Origin: Phymatolithon calcareum
Taxonomy: Eukaryota > Rhodophyta > Florideophyceae > Hapalidiales
Direction: 5' to 3'
NCBI GenBank assembly: GCA_977006965.1
Contig: OZ345363.1
Coordinates: 2,108,001-2,172,000, forward strand
DNA length: 64,000 nucleotides
In this document: in pieces, positions 52,180 to 61,345 of the stretch
Layout: each line of letters opens with the position of its first letter
Position numbering within the stretch: position 1 is the stretch's first letter
Program-made: the position numbers and the translations under genes
The notes under the pieces: model-generated
What the model was told of the DNA's origin: nothing
Databases searched by the model: none
What the model saw: the letters and a program-made list of their open reading frames with translations, nothing else

Positions 52180-52695
52180 TTTCTGAATTTGGAATTTATT
52201 AAACGCCCTCAGTAACACTCATAAGACTGCAAGGGAGATGCGTTTCAGCAGCTACGTTGTAGCTTCGATCATCTATTCAAATACTTGTAATCCGCGTTAA
52301 CATCGTAGCCCTAGCTGCAAAAACCCTCTCCCGTAAAAGGGCGGAGGGAAAAGCTTAGGGTCCACTGATCAGATTTCCTCAATTGGCGCTTTGTCTATTC
52401 CATGTCGTCGTAAAAGACGAAGGTGAAGAAGAGTAGCTTGTCTAGAGCTTTTTCAGTGATATTAATCTCCTCTTTGGTCAGTTGATATCTTCCGAGGTAT
52501 TCTTCCAGGTTGCTCATGAGGATTGGTACAGTACCACTGAACTTGTCTGTGAGAAGTGATGTGCTCATTTGGGAGGAACCGACAGAATGCCCACTTTACT
52601 GCTAATTGGCGGTGCCGTGTTTTCGAGAGTCTGAAAATCGCCGGGATGGACTCCGGCAAATCGTAGGGAATTTTTCTCATTCTGTCACATTTACC
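52180..52695 (-). mobile_element. LINE family D, C-terminal and 3' fragment
   Basis: GAATTTATTAAACGCCCTCAGTAACACTCATAAGACTGCAAGG equals the family D 3' end at 56155. Further in, the minus strand reads SKTRHRQLAVKWAFCRFLPN, matching PKARHRQLAIKWAFGRFPP of the 56.3-kb copy. It then runs to the join with family C at about 52.7 kb. Confidence 0.7.
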
Positions 52696-52699
52696 GAAC

Positions 52700-54320
52700 T
52701 GATCCAGAAGGCACCCCGCATATGTCAAAGTACCCCACGATCCTGTTTGCCGACGACGACCAACTGCAAGCGATAAACTCCGATGGAATGCAATGGCTCC
52801 TCGATACAGCGACACGATGGGCCAGGGAGAACGGTATGACGTGGAACACGAAGAAGGGAAAAAGCAAAGTCCGCATCTACCCCGGTTATTCAAGCGAATA
52901 TTCCAGCTAGCAGGGACCGAACTCCATGAAAAAAGAGCTGGAATACCTAAGTACGACCGTTGACAACACGAGTGTCACCGAACACGATACGTGGAAACGA
53001 ATCTCAAAAGCGAAGGGAATTATCCTGGGTCTTCGAGATATTCGAATGAATGCCAAGGGACTACACACAATGAAGAACATAACGATCTACAATACCCTCG
53101 TGCAATGTCGGTGGGAGTACGCCTTGCACCTAGCCCCGCAGGCGAGATTCATCCAAGTTCAAATCAACCAGGCCGAAGGTTTGTTCTACTCCGTCATACT
53201 AGGACGCTTTGCACTCCGTCTCCAAAACCGAATGAGGTCGCTCTGCAGAATCACACCCCCGGGAATCAAGAGGACACAGCTGGGCGAACATTTTGCTGCG
53301 CGAATACTGAAGGAGAAACTTGAATCGAGAAAAAGCCAAACTACGAAGGCAAAGCCGTAGACCTTCGCTACGCAGAAAGGGATATTTCCTACATGAAACA
53401 TCACGATCTGTTCAGCGAGCAGGGGGATATATGTTGATTTATTTTAAAGCTCCCAAAGCCTCAAATTGAGTAACAGGGCAGCTTCTCGCTGTTTTCGATA
53501 CTCATCTATATACTCTCCTTCAAAAATCTCCTTAATTCGAATTTCTCTCCCTGTGAGGGCCCGAGTAAGTCTTTTGCATTCATATTCCGTTTCTTGGTAC
53601 ATCTTCATAGACCGTAGTATACGTTGCAACAGGATAAGCCCCACCACAGCACCAGTCCCAAGTATTTCGCCAGAATGGATTTTCTCCACAAAGGAACTCT
53701 GTTGAAAATGACTCTAAGGCATCTCAACCTCGCAGTTCTGTCCCTTATATATAGCACTCCTGGTAGGTGGTTCGGTACGCTGATCGAGATTTTTAACTGT
53801 CCGACCTTTTGCTTCCAACGATCAGACTTTGACTGGTTCAGCGAGCAGATCGACCGGGCGGAGCAAGGGAAGGTGACGCACAAGGAAGAGAAACTGCGTC
53901 TTACCGAAGCCTGGGGCCGAACAGAGGAAGGATTGAAGCGAAAAATCTCGGTGGACAGGAAAGAGCGCGGCACCCCGACCGTGTTAATCAAATCGCGAAA
54001 GCACAGAATGTTGGCAGTGAAATGGTACTTCTGACGCTTCCCCCCACGGAAACCCTCTTCCTAAGTGGAACAATTCGGCGAGGTTGCTGAGAAGAGCCTT
54101 GAGACCCTGCAGCGCAATCTTACACGACCGCAACTCAACGGAGAGACCGAGGGCGGAACAATGCAGGCGATGGACAGACTATTAGAATTAGAGAAAATAA
54201 TGACGGAAGAAATGATAGTGTGATGGGATATTCTAGACAATGCGAAAGTAGCACATGGGAAGCTGCTCTGGAGCCGGCAACTCTGGCGTTGAGGGCTTCT
54301 AAAATAAAAACTTTCAATTT
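52700..54320 (+). mobile_element. LINE family C copy, split by family A
   Basis: The plus strand has the palm motif ILFADDDQLQAINSDGMQWLL with WNTKKGKSKVRI. It continues ELEYLSTTVDNTSVTEHD, GLRDIRMNAKGLHTMKN, YNTLVQCRWEYALHLAP and RMRSLCRITPPGIKRTQ to MKHHDLFSEQ. The family A insert interrupts here. The frame resumes IDRAEQGKVTHKEEKLRLTE, and later KSRKHRMLAVKWYF. The 3' end is near 54320 (GTTGAGGGCTTCTAAAATAAAAAC). Several stops are present. Confidence 0.82.
53423..53835 (-). mobile_element. LINE family A, 413-bp 3' fragment
   Basis: Flanked by the exact 13-bp duplication GTTCAGCGAGCAG (53410-53422 and 53836-53848). It starts GGGGATATATGTTGATTTATTTTAAAGC and codes on the minus strand for LRCLRVIFNRVPLWRKSI and KRLTRALTGREIRIKEIFEG, closest to the copy at 32.3 kb. 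Confidence 0.92.
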
Positions 54321-54750
54321 CCCCCTTCTCTTTCTGTTGGACTCCGAGAAGTCTCCTTCGTCTTTGAAGAGCAAGGTCCTCAACGATTTTGCTGAAACTC
54401 CCTGTTTGAGGAAAGTCAGTGCCGTCTCGAATAGGTCGTACTGTAGCATTACCGTTATGTCTCGACTAACCCATTGCAGTTCATCCACATCTCTTTCCTC
54501 GATTCGGACGGCCAGAAGGCTCCTTTTCTTTGATCTGGCTCGTTCCAGCATTCTGAGTGCTAGAACGAGTCTCCTGTTTTCGGCGTTGTGAATTCGGCTT
54601 TTTTTGTGATATGTAAAATAATAGAAGGTGGCGAAGCAACACAGAGGGCTACCAGTGACGGATAATGTGGTTATTTTTCATATACTGCTAGTGCTTGTCA
54701 ATATTCTTGTGGTGATACTTTCAGAACCGACGGTGTCTGTAATCATGGGG
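54321..54750. mobile_element. LINE family D-like fragment
   Basis: The minus strand at 54551-54330 reads MLERARSKKRSLLAVRIEERD, DELQWVSRDITVMLQYDLFE and KQGVSAKSLRTLLFKDEGD, very close to the family D copy at 56.7 kb. It is a truncated inverted piece abutting the family C 3' end. 54600-54750 holds the degenerate end of the next pseudogene. Confidence 0.7.
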
Positions 54751-54996
54751 CTAGTGGTGTGGGTGCCAGTGGTGCGAGTTCCAGTGATGCGAGAGCCAAT
54801 GATTCGAGTGGTTACGCCTTTTGTGAGTCGAGTAATATTTTGCGCTCATCTCAGCCGCATTTAAGAAGCTCTCCGGCGGGACCTCGGATTCATCCGCTTT
54901 GGGACCGGAGGATTTCTCAGAAGCTGCAGTTACGGTAGCCTCGTACACAGATCCGAGCAAAATGAGGAAGAGAATGGGAGCTGGGGCGCAACCCAT
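54640..54996 (-). pseudogene. Secreted His-Trp-rich family, prematurely stopped copy
   Basis: ATG at 54996: MGCAPAPILFLILLGSVYEA, then TVTAASEKSSGPKADESEV, EMSAKYYSTHKRRNHSNHW and HHWNSHHWHPHH, followed by TAG at 54751. Up to there it follows the gene at 48551 residue by residue. Past the stop the same frame still reads PHDYRHRRF and KYHHKNIDKH, recalling YLKYHHRNPHRK of that gene. So the stop is secondary and the tail is decaying. An 81-residue secreted product remains possible. Confidence 0.65.
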
Positions 54997-55040
54997 TGTG
55001 GTGGTTGTGGTTGACTTGTTTTCCTTGTGCTTCAATGTAC

Positions 55041-55053
55041 TGCCTTAAATAGG
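55041..55053 (-). promoter_or_regulatory. TATA-like box of the stopped His-rich copy
   Basis: Minus strand CCTATTTAAGGCA, about 45-57 bp before the ATG at 54996. It matches the box at 48483. Confidence 0.55.
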
Positions 55054-55676
55054 AAAGATTCATTCGTTATGATCTTAAATATCTAAACTTCCAGGCAATT
55101 CAAGCAACAAAGCGTAAACCCAGTTGAAGGCCACAAAGACAATTGAATACTCAAGCATCATTGATTACGGGCGTTTCCATCTTGATGTTAGTTTAAGTTT
55201 CCTAAGCTACATAAGTTTTCGGGCGACATTGATCCATCGTTTGCACGTCGTTAACGTGCTAGGCATTTTACAACAGGAACACCGCTGGCGGAGTTCAAAA
55301 GTTTTTGGAAACGAAAAAAGAAATTTCGTGAAGCAATGCAATACCTTGGCTCTCCGCAGCACTGGAATAGTCCTCACCATCATCAGGTGTCACAGATTGG
55401 ATATCGTGCTCGACGAGAGCATGACAAGATAGACCCCTCATTCAGAAGCGCAGCTGCATTTTCTTTTGGAGCTGTCATTGAGCGGGTTATCGAAGCTGGG
55501 CGCGTTCTGCAGTAGGTATAGAAGAGTCCGTAATACTAAAGGAAAGCTCGCCAATATGGGCATGTGTCAGAAGGATGGGGATCAAGAGGACCTGGACGTT
55601 GAATACTATGATTAAAAGATTACGACTACAAAGATGGTTGAATTCTTCTTCTCTGCCACTACAGCAGTACATGTAA
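55054..55676. other. No recognisable gene
   Basis: Short frames only. Confidence 0.4.
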
Positions 55677-55970
55677 TCAGTATGTAAGCAAGGCAGAGCT
55701 GGTTTTGGGTGAACGGTTTCTCGTCCAGTTCAACACAAAGTCGATCATTGCTGTCAGGGTATTATGTAGGTATGACCTCTTGCAGAATTTTGCTAGCCAG
55801 CTGTCTGACGCCCTGACAGTCAGGGCGTTAGTGTCCATGCGCTTAGAAATATCCATAATATTTGAAGTTTTTCGTGTTTTTTTAAGGTGGTTGGCTACCC
55901 AACTGGAGGTATACTTAATATTTAAAATGTTCTGTACTACTTTGTTAGACAAGTGCAGCGCTGAAAGAAG
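55677..55970 (-). pseudogene. Possible CENP-B/pogo-type DNA-binding fragment
   Basis: The minus strand reads IMDISKRMDTNALTVRASDSWLAKFCKRSYL. The pattern (A)SxxWLxxFxxR after a helical segment is that of the second helix-turn-helix of CENP-B and pogo/Tigger transposases (KASNGWLxRFKKR). No DDE catalytic part follows. A 21-bp palindrome (ACGCCCTGAC, one base, GTCAGGGCGT; about 55808-55828) lies within it. A chance match is possible. Confidence 0.35.
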
Positions 55971-56149
55971 ATTCTTATTTAAAAGATGTCAACGCTTTTG
56001 CGAACTCGTAGGGCAGCCTTTTGAGTGTTTGAATTGATTCTGTCCCAGGGAGAGTAGAGAGAGATGCAAATTTATAGAAGAAATATGGGGTGGGGCCTGT
56101 TGCCTTTGGTTAAGTACAAAATTATAACGCGGACATTTAATTTTGTTTT

Positions 56150-57600
56150 TGAATTTTCAATTTATTAAACGCCCTCGGAAACACTCATAAAACTGTAAGG
56201 GTGATGCGTTTCAGATGCTACTACCTTGGTAGCTCCGTTACTCTGCTAAAGCCCGCAAAACCCGGGCTCGTTGCTATCGTCGTAGCCCTAGCTGCAAAAG
56301 GTGGAGGGAAAAGCTTAGAGTCATAGTACTTTGTCAAGTGCCTTTTCAGTCTCATTAGTCTCCTCTTTTGTTAGTCGATATCTTTGAAGGTACACTTCGA
56401 GCTTGTTCATGAGAGTTGGTACGATTTCACCGAATTTGTCTTCCAGAAGTGTGGTACTCAATGGGGGAAAACGTCCGAATGCCCATTTAATCGCCAATTG
56501 GCGGTGACGTGCTTTCGGTAGTCTGACGATGGCGGGAGTAGATCCGGGAATATCATAAGGAATTTTCCTCTTTCTGCTCGCCTCCAAGCCGTCTCCTTCG
56601 TCTTTAAAGAGCAGGTCCCTCAACGATTTTGCTGAAACTCGCTGCTTAAGATGGGTTAGTGCCGTCTCGAATAGGTCGTGATGTAGCATTGATGATATGT
56701 CACGACACACCCATTGCAATTCCTCAACGTCTCTTTCCTCTCTTGGGACTGCGAGCAAGCCCATTTTCCTTGTTCTGGCTCGTTCAAGCATTCGTAGCGC
56801 TAGAACTAGTCTTCTGTCTTCCGTATTATGTATGCGACAGAGAAGACGAAGTCTCGCGGGTCGATTTTTTGCGATTGGACCAAATACTTGTCCGAAAAAA
56901 GTCTTCTCCACGTCTGCAAAGCTGTTTGAACTCTTGCCGTCCATGGCGTCAGGTGCATGGCATATTCCCATCTTGGCTGTATCAAAGTCTTGTACATCTT
57001 CATTGCTTTTAAGGGGCTGAGTCCCCGGGCTGTTACACCAAGGGATCTCAGATGATACACTGCTATCTTGGCCTGTTGGATGCGTTCAAGCATTTTCTTG
57101 TCGGTGACTCCCTCACTGCTGAGTGATATGCCAAGGTATGGGACTTCTTTGACTTTTTTCAGCGTTTTCCCAGAAAGCTTGAATGTGGGTGATCTTGTGC
57201 CTTCGGAGAGAAGAACTTCGCTCTTCCCGGCTTTCGTGTTCCACCTCATTTGTCAATCTCTAGTCCATTGCGAAGAAATATTTAACAGTCTCTGTAGTCC
57301 GACTGGTGATTTTGCCGTTAGGAGCACGTCGTCCGCGAAAAGAACTGCTGCCACGTCGGCAACAGCGGACATTTTGGCCTCTATTGATGGCGACCGCAGG
57401 ACGTTGTTGGAGCACGGTAAACCAAGAGTGTGAGGAGTTTCGCGCGTCCTTGAGTAAAGAATGTACCACGTCTTGGTGCGATTGTCGACGTTAGGGTGCA
57501 GAGCGTAATATCGATGCGCGCAGAGATATCAATCCCATTCTCTCCTGAAGGCGGACTGTAGCATCTAGCCTTTGACTGCTCTGCGCACTCGGCAGCTCAG
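56150..57600 (-). mobile_element. LINE family D copy with reverse transcriptase palm
   Basis: From high to low coordinates: TKTWYILYSRTRETPHTLGL (decayed B motif), ADVAAVLFADDVLLTAKSPV (FADD active site at about 57335), MRWNTKAGKSEVLLSEGTR, EVPYLGISLSSEGVTDKKML, GLSPLKAMKMYKTLIQPRWE and YAMHLTPWTARVQTAL. Then come ERARTRKMGLLAVPREERDV, SMLHHDLFETALTHLKQRVS, DEGDGLEASRKRKIPYDIPG and KARHRQLAIKWAFGRFPP. The 3' end is TTTAATAAATTGAAAATTC at about 56150. Two long frames overlap with a shift between them, and the upstream half is missing. Confidence 0.88.
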
Positions 57601-57679
57601 GGAGGGCGACGGCCGGCATTGTGAACGTTAGGAATGGAGTGAGGGCTGATGATGGTGAGATCCGGCGCTTATTTTAGGG
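57601..57679. other. Spacer before the hAT element
   Basis: Ends GCGCTTATTTTAGGG, like the inverted family C tip, directly before the hAT target duplication. Confidence 0.4.
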
Positions 57680-57687
57680 CCTGGACT

Positions 57688-60097
57688 CAGGCATTGGGAA
57701 CAATATGTTGCACTATATTGGAGAGTCAAGGCGACGATCAATACATCTAGCAGTAGATTCCCTTTTCGTCAATAGGTATTGCAATATGTTGGATTTTATT
57801 GGAGCCACAAGACGACGAACAATACCAATAGCAATAGATCCCCTTTCGTCAATAGGTACTTCAATACGAATCAACAGGATCAGGGACAAGACGTCACATC
57901 TCCTGCAGAGCTTGTTGCTCGGCATCTTCACCGATTCTTTCAGCAATACGAGCGCTGCGCGCATTACTCATTGCAGTAACCACTGTCTGTAAATTCCAAT
58001 AGCCACGATTAACCTTCAGAAACAGAAGAGATTCAAACAACAAAGGGGTAATACGCTGCCTGTTATCAGCCAGAATACCCCCTGCTAGAGAAAACAGTCT
58101 TTCGACTTCAGCTGAGGATCCAAGAATAAATCGCAAGTTCATGTAGGACGGGGTATTGTCTTGACGGCGTCTCTTTCGTTTCATAAAAATCTCAGACAAT
58201 GATAATGCCCCATCTTCTTCTTCATCCTCTATCTCACCAACAGTAGTGTTAGACTCCAATAGCAAATGTTCGCATGCGACCTTTTCCGAAATTGAAAGCG
58301 TCTCAATTTCATTTCGCTGAATTTTTACAACCCCGGATTCGAAAGCGGTGTCAGGCGAGTGTACAGAGTGAAGCTTAGTATGGTCATCACCAAGTGTGCA
58401 GCCGAACAAACGGGAGACTGGATTGTCCTTCTGAGCAGTGACAGTCTCGTTAAGAGTGTCCAATAGAAAACGAGACTCATCCAACGTAATACCTCTCTTC
58501 TGCAACTTCGTGGTCACAACATTGATCTCCTTGAGTTGCAACGCCAATTTAGAGCACTGTGTACGAAAGCGGTTAGTACGAGATATGGTTAGGTGAAGAC
58601 CGTCAGTATCCGCAACTTCTTGCAATTCATCCCGTATCGATATGAATCGGTTCAGCATTGAAGATAGACCAGACCAACGTGTGGCAGAGGGTAGAACAGG
58701 AGATAGACTTGTCAAACGATGCAGCATTGCACGGTTCTTGATGCTGCTCTTGCATTCCCGCATCGTCGTTCTCACGTCACCCAGAGTTCGGCGGAGGTTC
58801 GGTGCAGATACCATTACGTTGACATCGAGGGCTAGCTTATGGTTACAACACCCGACGTGCGGAATGTCCATTTGTCTCGCGATAACCTTGTTGAGAGCAC
58901 AGCTGTCTCCGATTTGGCAAACCGACCAATCGTGGACGTTAGCATGGTAGTAGTTGAAGATGTGCTCGAGTTGCCGAACATGCGTAGTTGCGTCAAACGA
59001 TATCGCATGCGCCGATTCAATTTCACCTTCTTCGTCACGCTTCGCGATAGGAGAAATGGACAGCAGAGGCATAGAGAGCTGTTCAGACTGGATACTGCGG
59101 CCGTCAACAATTTGAGAAATCTTCTTCATGAACACTGCATAGATTGCCAGATAGTGAGTTCCGCTTTTGGTCCACCCGTCGTGCATTATAGCAGCACGCG
59201 TTCCTTTCAATTCATTCCTGATAGCCGCCTCGACGGTCTCCACGAGTTGAAAAATAGTTTCACGAGCTGCCTTGACCGAGATAGAAGCCTCTAAACCTCC
59301 AAAACCACGAAATTTGGGATTTTCCACGTATGAACTCGGCAATGACAGGGATATGATAACGTCCAAGTAGGTGTACATCGCTTTTTCGCGAGCCGTCGAC
59401 GACAGATTGGCATCAAAGTACGACGCGATGCTCCTTGAACCATCCTGAGCGGCATTTTGTGCCATCACTGCATTATACATAGCCGTCAACTGGGTTTCGT
59501 CGCCACCTGCAACACAAGATAGTAGATGCGAGTAAGGACTACTCCAGCCGCATCCTTTTGGGAACGATATCAGTGGGCTCGAACTCTTGCAGTTCCTCAA
59601 CCGGGGGCATTCAAAAACATAGCAGGCGACATTTTCGCGGTCGGGTTGATTTGGCTTTCGCGACGATATCCTTTTCACAAAATCATCCTTCTTGACCATC
59701 AGTGCCTTGACCACATATTGCTGTGTGGGTTTTCGGGCCATGTTGCGGATATGGAACGCAGGAAAGTGAAACTCAGGTGACGCGGAGTAGAACAGTTCCA
59801 CACTCTGCAGGCCGTAGATTCGAATCTCTCGCCGGCCGGCGGAGCTTTAACTTTACAGAGAATTGTAAATCAATCGCTAAGAACGCTCGACGTACCGGTG
59901 GATCGCAGGAGCTACGTTTACCTTAGGAAAATACGTATCTTGATCATGGATCTAGGTAGCTCGCCGCACCAATAGGTACTGCAATAGATAGCTTGCGCGC
60001 CAATACGTATTGCAATAGATACGTAGCTTCCCAATAGTAGTGCAATACCAATACGTTGCAATTTGTTGCAATACCAACATGTTACTCCCAATGCCTG
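57688..60097 (-). mobile_element. Complete hAT transposon, 2410 bp
   Basis: Terminal inverted repeats of 23 bp agree at 20 of 23. The left one is at 57688-57710, starting CAGGCATTGGGA, and the right one at 60075-60097, ending TCCCAATGCCTG. An exact 8-bp target duplication CCTGGACT flanks it (57680-57687 and 60098-60105), the hallmark of hAT. Subterminal CAATAGGTA.TGCAATA words occur in both ends (57773, 57853, 59970, 59999). The transposase frame is intact. With exact duplication, matching ends and an open gene, this is a good candidate for a recently active, autonomous copy. The joined flanks read into a LINE-like RCLRLIF segment, so it landed in an older retroelement. Confidence 0.93.
57894..59741 (-). 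CDS. hAT transposase (615 aa)
   Basis: ATG at 59741 (MARKPTQQYVVKALMVKKDD). The N-terminal zinc finger has Cys40, Cys45, His72 and Cys76 (CYVFECPRLRNC..SPYSHLLSCV). The RNase H-like core begins with AAIMHDGWTKSGTHYLAIYA (Asp187). The second acid is in IGDSCALNKVI, next to VGCCNHKLALDVN, the usual CxxH step. The C-terminal dimerisation region is AEVERLFSLAGGILADNRQR with ITPLLFESLLFLKVNRGYW (544-582), containing the last catalytic Glu in SSAEVERLFS. Length is at the lower end of the usual 600-800. It should cut the element out with hairpin formation on the flanks and insert it with 8-bp duplication. Its N- and C-terminal parts match the deleted copy at 6.0-6.9 kb. Confidence 0.93.
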   Translation of the reverse strand: MARKPTQQYVVKALMVKKDDFVKRISSRKPNQPDRENVACYVFECPRLRNCKSSSPLISFPKGCGWSSPYSHLLSCVAGGDETQLTAMYNAVMAQNAAQDGSRSIASYFDANLSSTAREKAMYTYLDVIISLSLPSSYVENPKFRGFGGLEASISVKAARETIFQLVETVEAAIRNELKGTRAAIMHDGWTKSGTHYLAIYAVFMKKISQIVDGRSIQSEQLSMPLLSISPIAKRDEEGEIESAHAISFDATTHVRQLEHIFNYYHANVHDWSVCQIGDSCALNKVIARQMDIPHVGCCNHKLALDVNVMVSAPNLRRTLGDVRTTMRECKSSIKNRAMLHRLTSLSPVLPSATRWSGLSSMLNRFISIRDELQEVADTDGLHLTISRTNRFRTQCSKLALQLKEINVVTTKLQKRGITLDESRFLLDTLNETVTAQKDNPVSRLFGCTLGDDHTKLHSVHSPDTAFESGVVKIQRNEIETLSISEKVACEHLLLESNTTVGEIEDEEEDGALSLSEIFMKRKRRRQDNTPSYMNLRFILGSSAEVERLFSLAGGILADNRQRITPLLFESLLFLKVNRGYWNLQTVVTAMSNARSARIAERIGEDAEQQALQEM

Positions 60098-60105
60098 CCT
60101 GGACT

Positions 60106-60179
60106 ACGCCTCTGAGATGCCTAAGGCTGATATTTTTCCTTTGCAGTTTATTTTTAAAAAAGCCTCACAGTCTTACGAA
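60106..60179. mobile_element. LINE remnants: RCLRLIF segment and family B 3' tip (inverted)
   Basis: CTGAGATGCCTAAGGCTGATATTT codes LRCLRLIF of family A/C type on the plus strand. Then TTGCAGTTTATTTTTAAAAAAGCCTCACAGTCTTACGAAT is a family B 3' tip on the minus strand, joined directly to the plus-strand family B copy. Confidence 0.55.
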
Positions 60180-60822
60180 TAATATCGCCGCGATGGAGAC
60201 CAGAGAACCGTTTGGTGAAGCTGTAAAGCATATCCAAACAAACCAGTCTTCGCAAACACTTCGATCTAAATTTCTGGCAATGGAAGGAGACCGTCTCGAA
60301 TCGAAGCGGAAAAAGGTAGATTCCATACGACAAGACAAGAGAATTGCCAGCAATCCGCAAAGTCTCCAATGTGAAGCACAGGCAATTCACGCTGCAGTAT
60401 GTCTGTGGCAAATTCCCACAGATGTCAACAACAAGTATGGAAGAAGAAATTGGCACCAGAGCCAGAAAGCATATAGAGACTCTTGAACGCACGCTAGCAG
60501 GGTACGACCTCGAAGGAGAAAAAGACAGGAAGCATAAACGGCGCTACATGAGCTCTTACTAATTAGCAAGACACTCATAGAACGAATGGATAACGAAGAA
60601 GGCCTGTATTGATTCGCAGAAGGCAAAACAAAGAGCGGCCGAGTCCAAGCACCAACAACCGCGTAGAGGACTGAGATTGGATTACCTTGAATCCTGATTT
60701 TTCCCGTCCGCCATTCTGGTCGGCGTTTCGTGAGCTGCACAAAGGAGGTAGCATCAGAGGAAGCCTTGCCCATATCTTCGGCAGTCTGTGGGGCTTTTAA
60801 ATAAACTTGAATTATAAAAAAA
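60180..60822 (+). mobile_element. LINE family B, C-terminal copy
   Basis: AMETREPFGEAVKHIQTNQ, LRSKFLAMEGDRLESKRK, then a one-base frame shift to RKVSNVKHRQFTLQYVCGKF and ARKHIETLERTLAGYDLEGE, and later ERMDNEEGLY. The 3' end is GTGGGGCTTTTAAATAAACTTGAATTATAAAAAAA at about 60822. It is diverged and inactive. Confidence 0.8.
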
Positions 60823-60957
60823 TGGTCCCCTCTCTCCCTATAGTTCTCTTTCTTACTTTCGCCATTTCTGTGATCTATCGTAGTCAAACTCCAACTAAAA
60901 TCTAAATATCAAACATATGCGCAAGCCGGCGTCCATTTGAAACACTGTCACACCAAC

Positions 60958-61046
60958 TGCTACACAAAGGTAGGTAGCAACTGAGGAAGCCTTGCCCATA
61001 TCTTCGGAAGTGTGTGGGGCTTTTAAATAAACATTGCTCAAAAAAA
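60958..61046 (+). mobile_element. LINE family B, 89-bp 3' tip with A tail
   Basis: Exact 14-bp duplication ACTGTCACACCAAC on both sides (60944-60957 and 61047-61060). The insert runs from AGGTAGGTAGCAACTGAGGA to GTGTGGGGCTTTTAAATAAA and ends in a short A run. It is an extreme 5' truncation. Confidence 0.9.
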
Positions 61047-61255
61047 ACTGTCACACCAACCAGCGCTCTGGTTTTGCCTAGTCGGGTAATTCTGAGCAGC
61101 CGACAGTGTTGAGTCGGGTTTTGTCAACTGGCCTGGACAGGCCCAACCTGCTTCTGAGCAAACATCTAGCTTCTCCGCATGCAGATTACTCAGCTTGGAG
61201 CTGTAGGAGACTGTTTTACCAATGTAATAATCGTCTCAGTGTTTCGAGATGAAGA

Positions 61256-61345
61256 AGAAAAAAGGTAGATTTTTATTTAAAAGTTACAAACGCATCTGCT
61301 GACGCTTGGGGCAACTTTCCTAATGCTGGATGAAGAGGATAATGT
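61256..61345 (-). repeat. Dispersed repeat, copy 2 (inverted to 12090-12210)
   Basis: AAAAAAGGTAGATTTTTATTTAAAA, AACGCATCTGCTGACGC and CTTGGGGCAACTTTCC match 12110-12205 in reverse complement. Confidence 0.55.

Noticed and set aside
60134-60822. Inverted plus direct family B pieces as a twin-priming product
   Set aside because: Both pieces contain the 3' tip, whereas twin priming would invert an upstream segment. Two separate copies explain it better.
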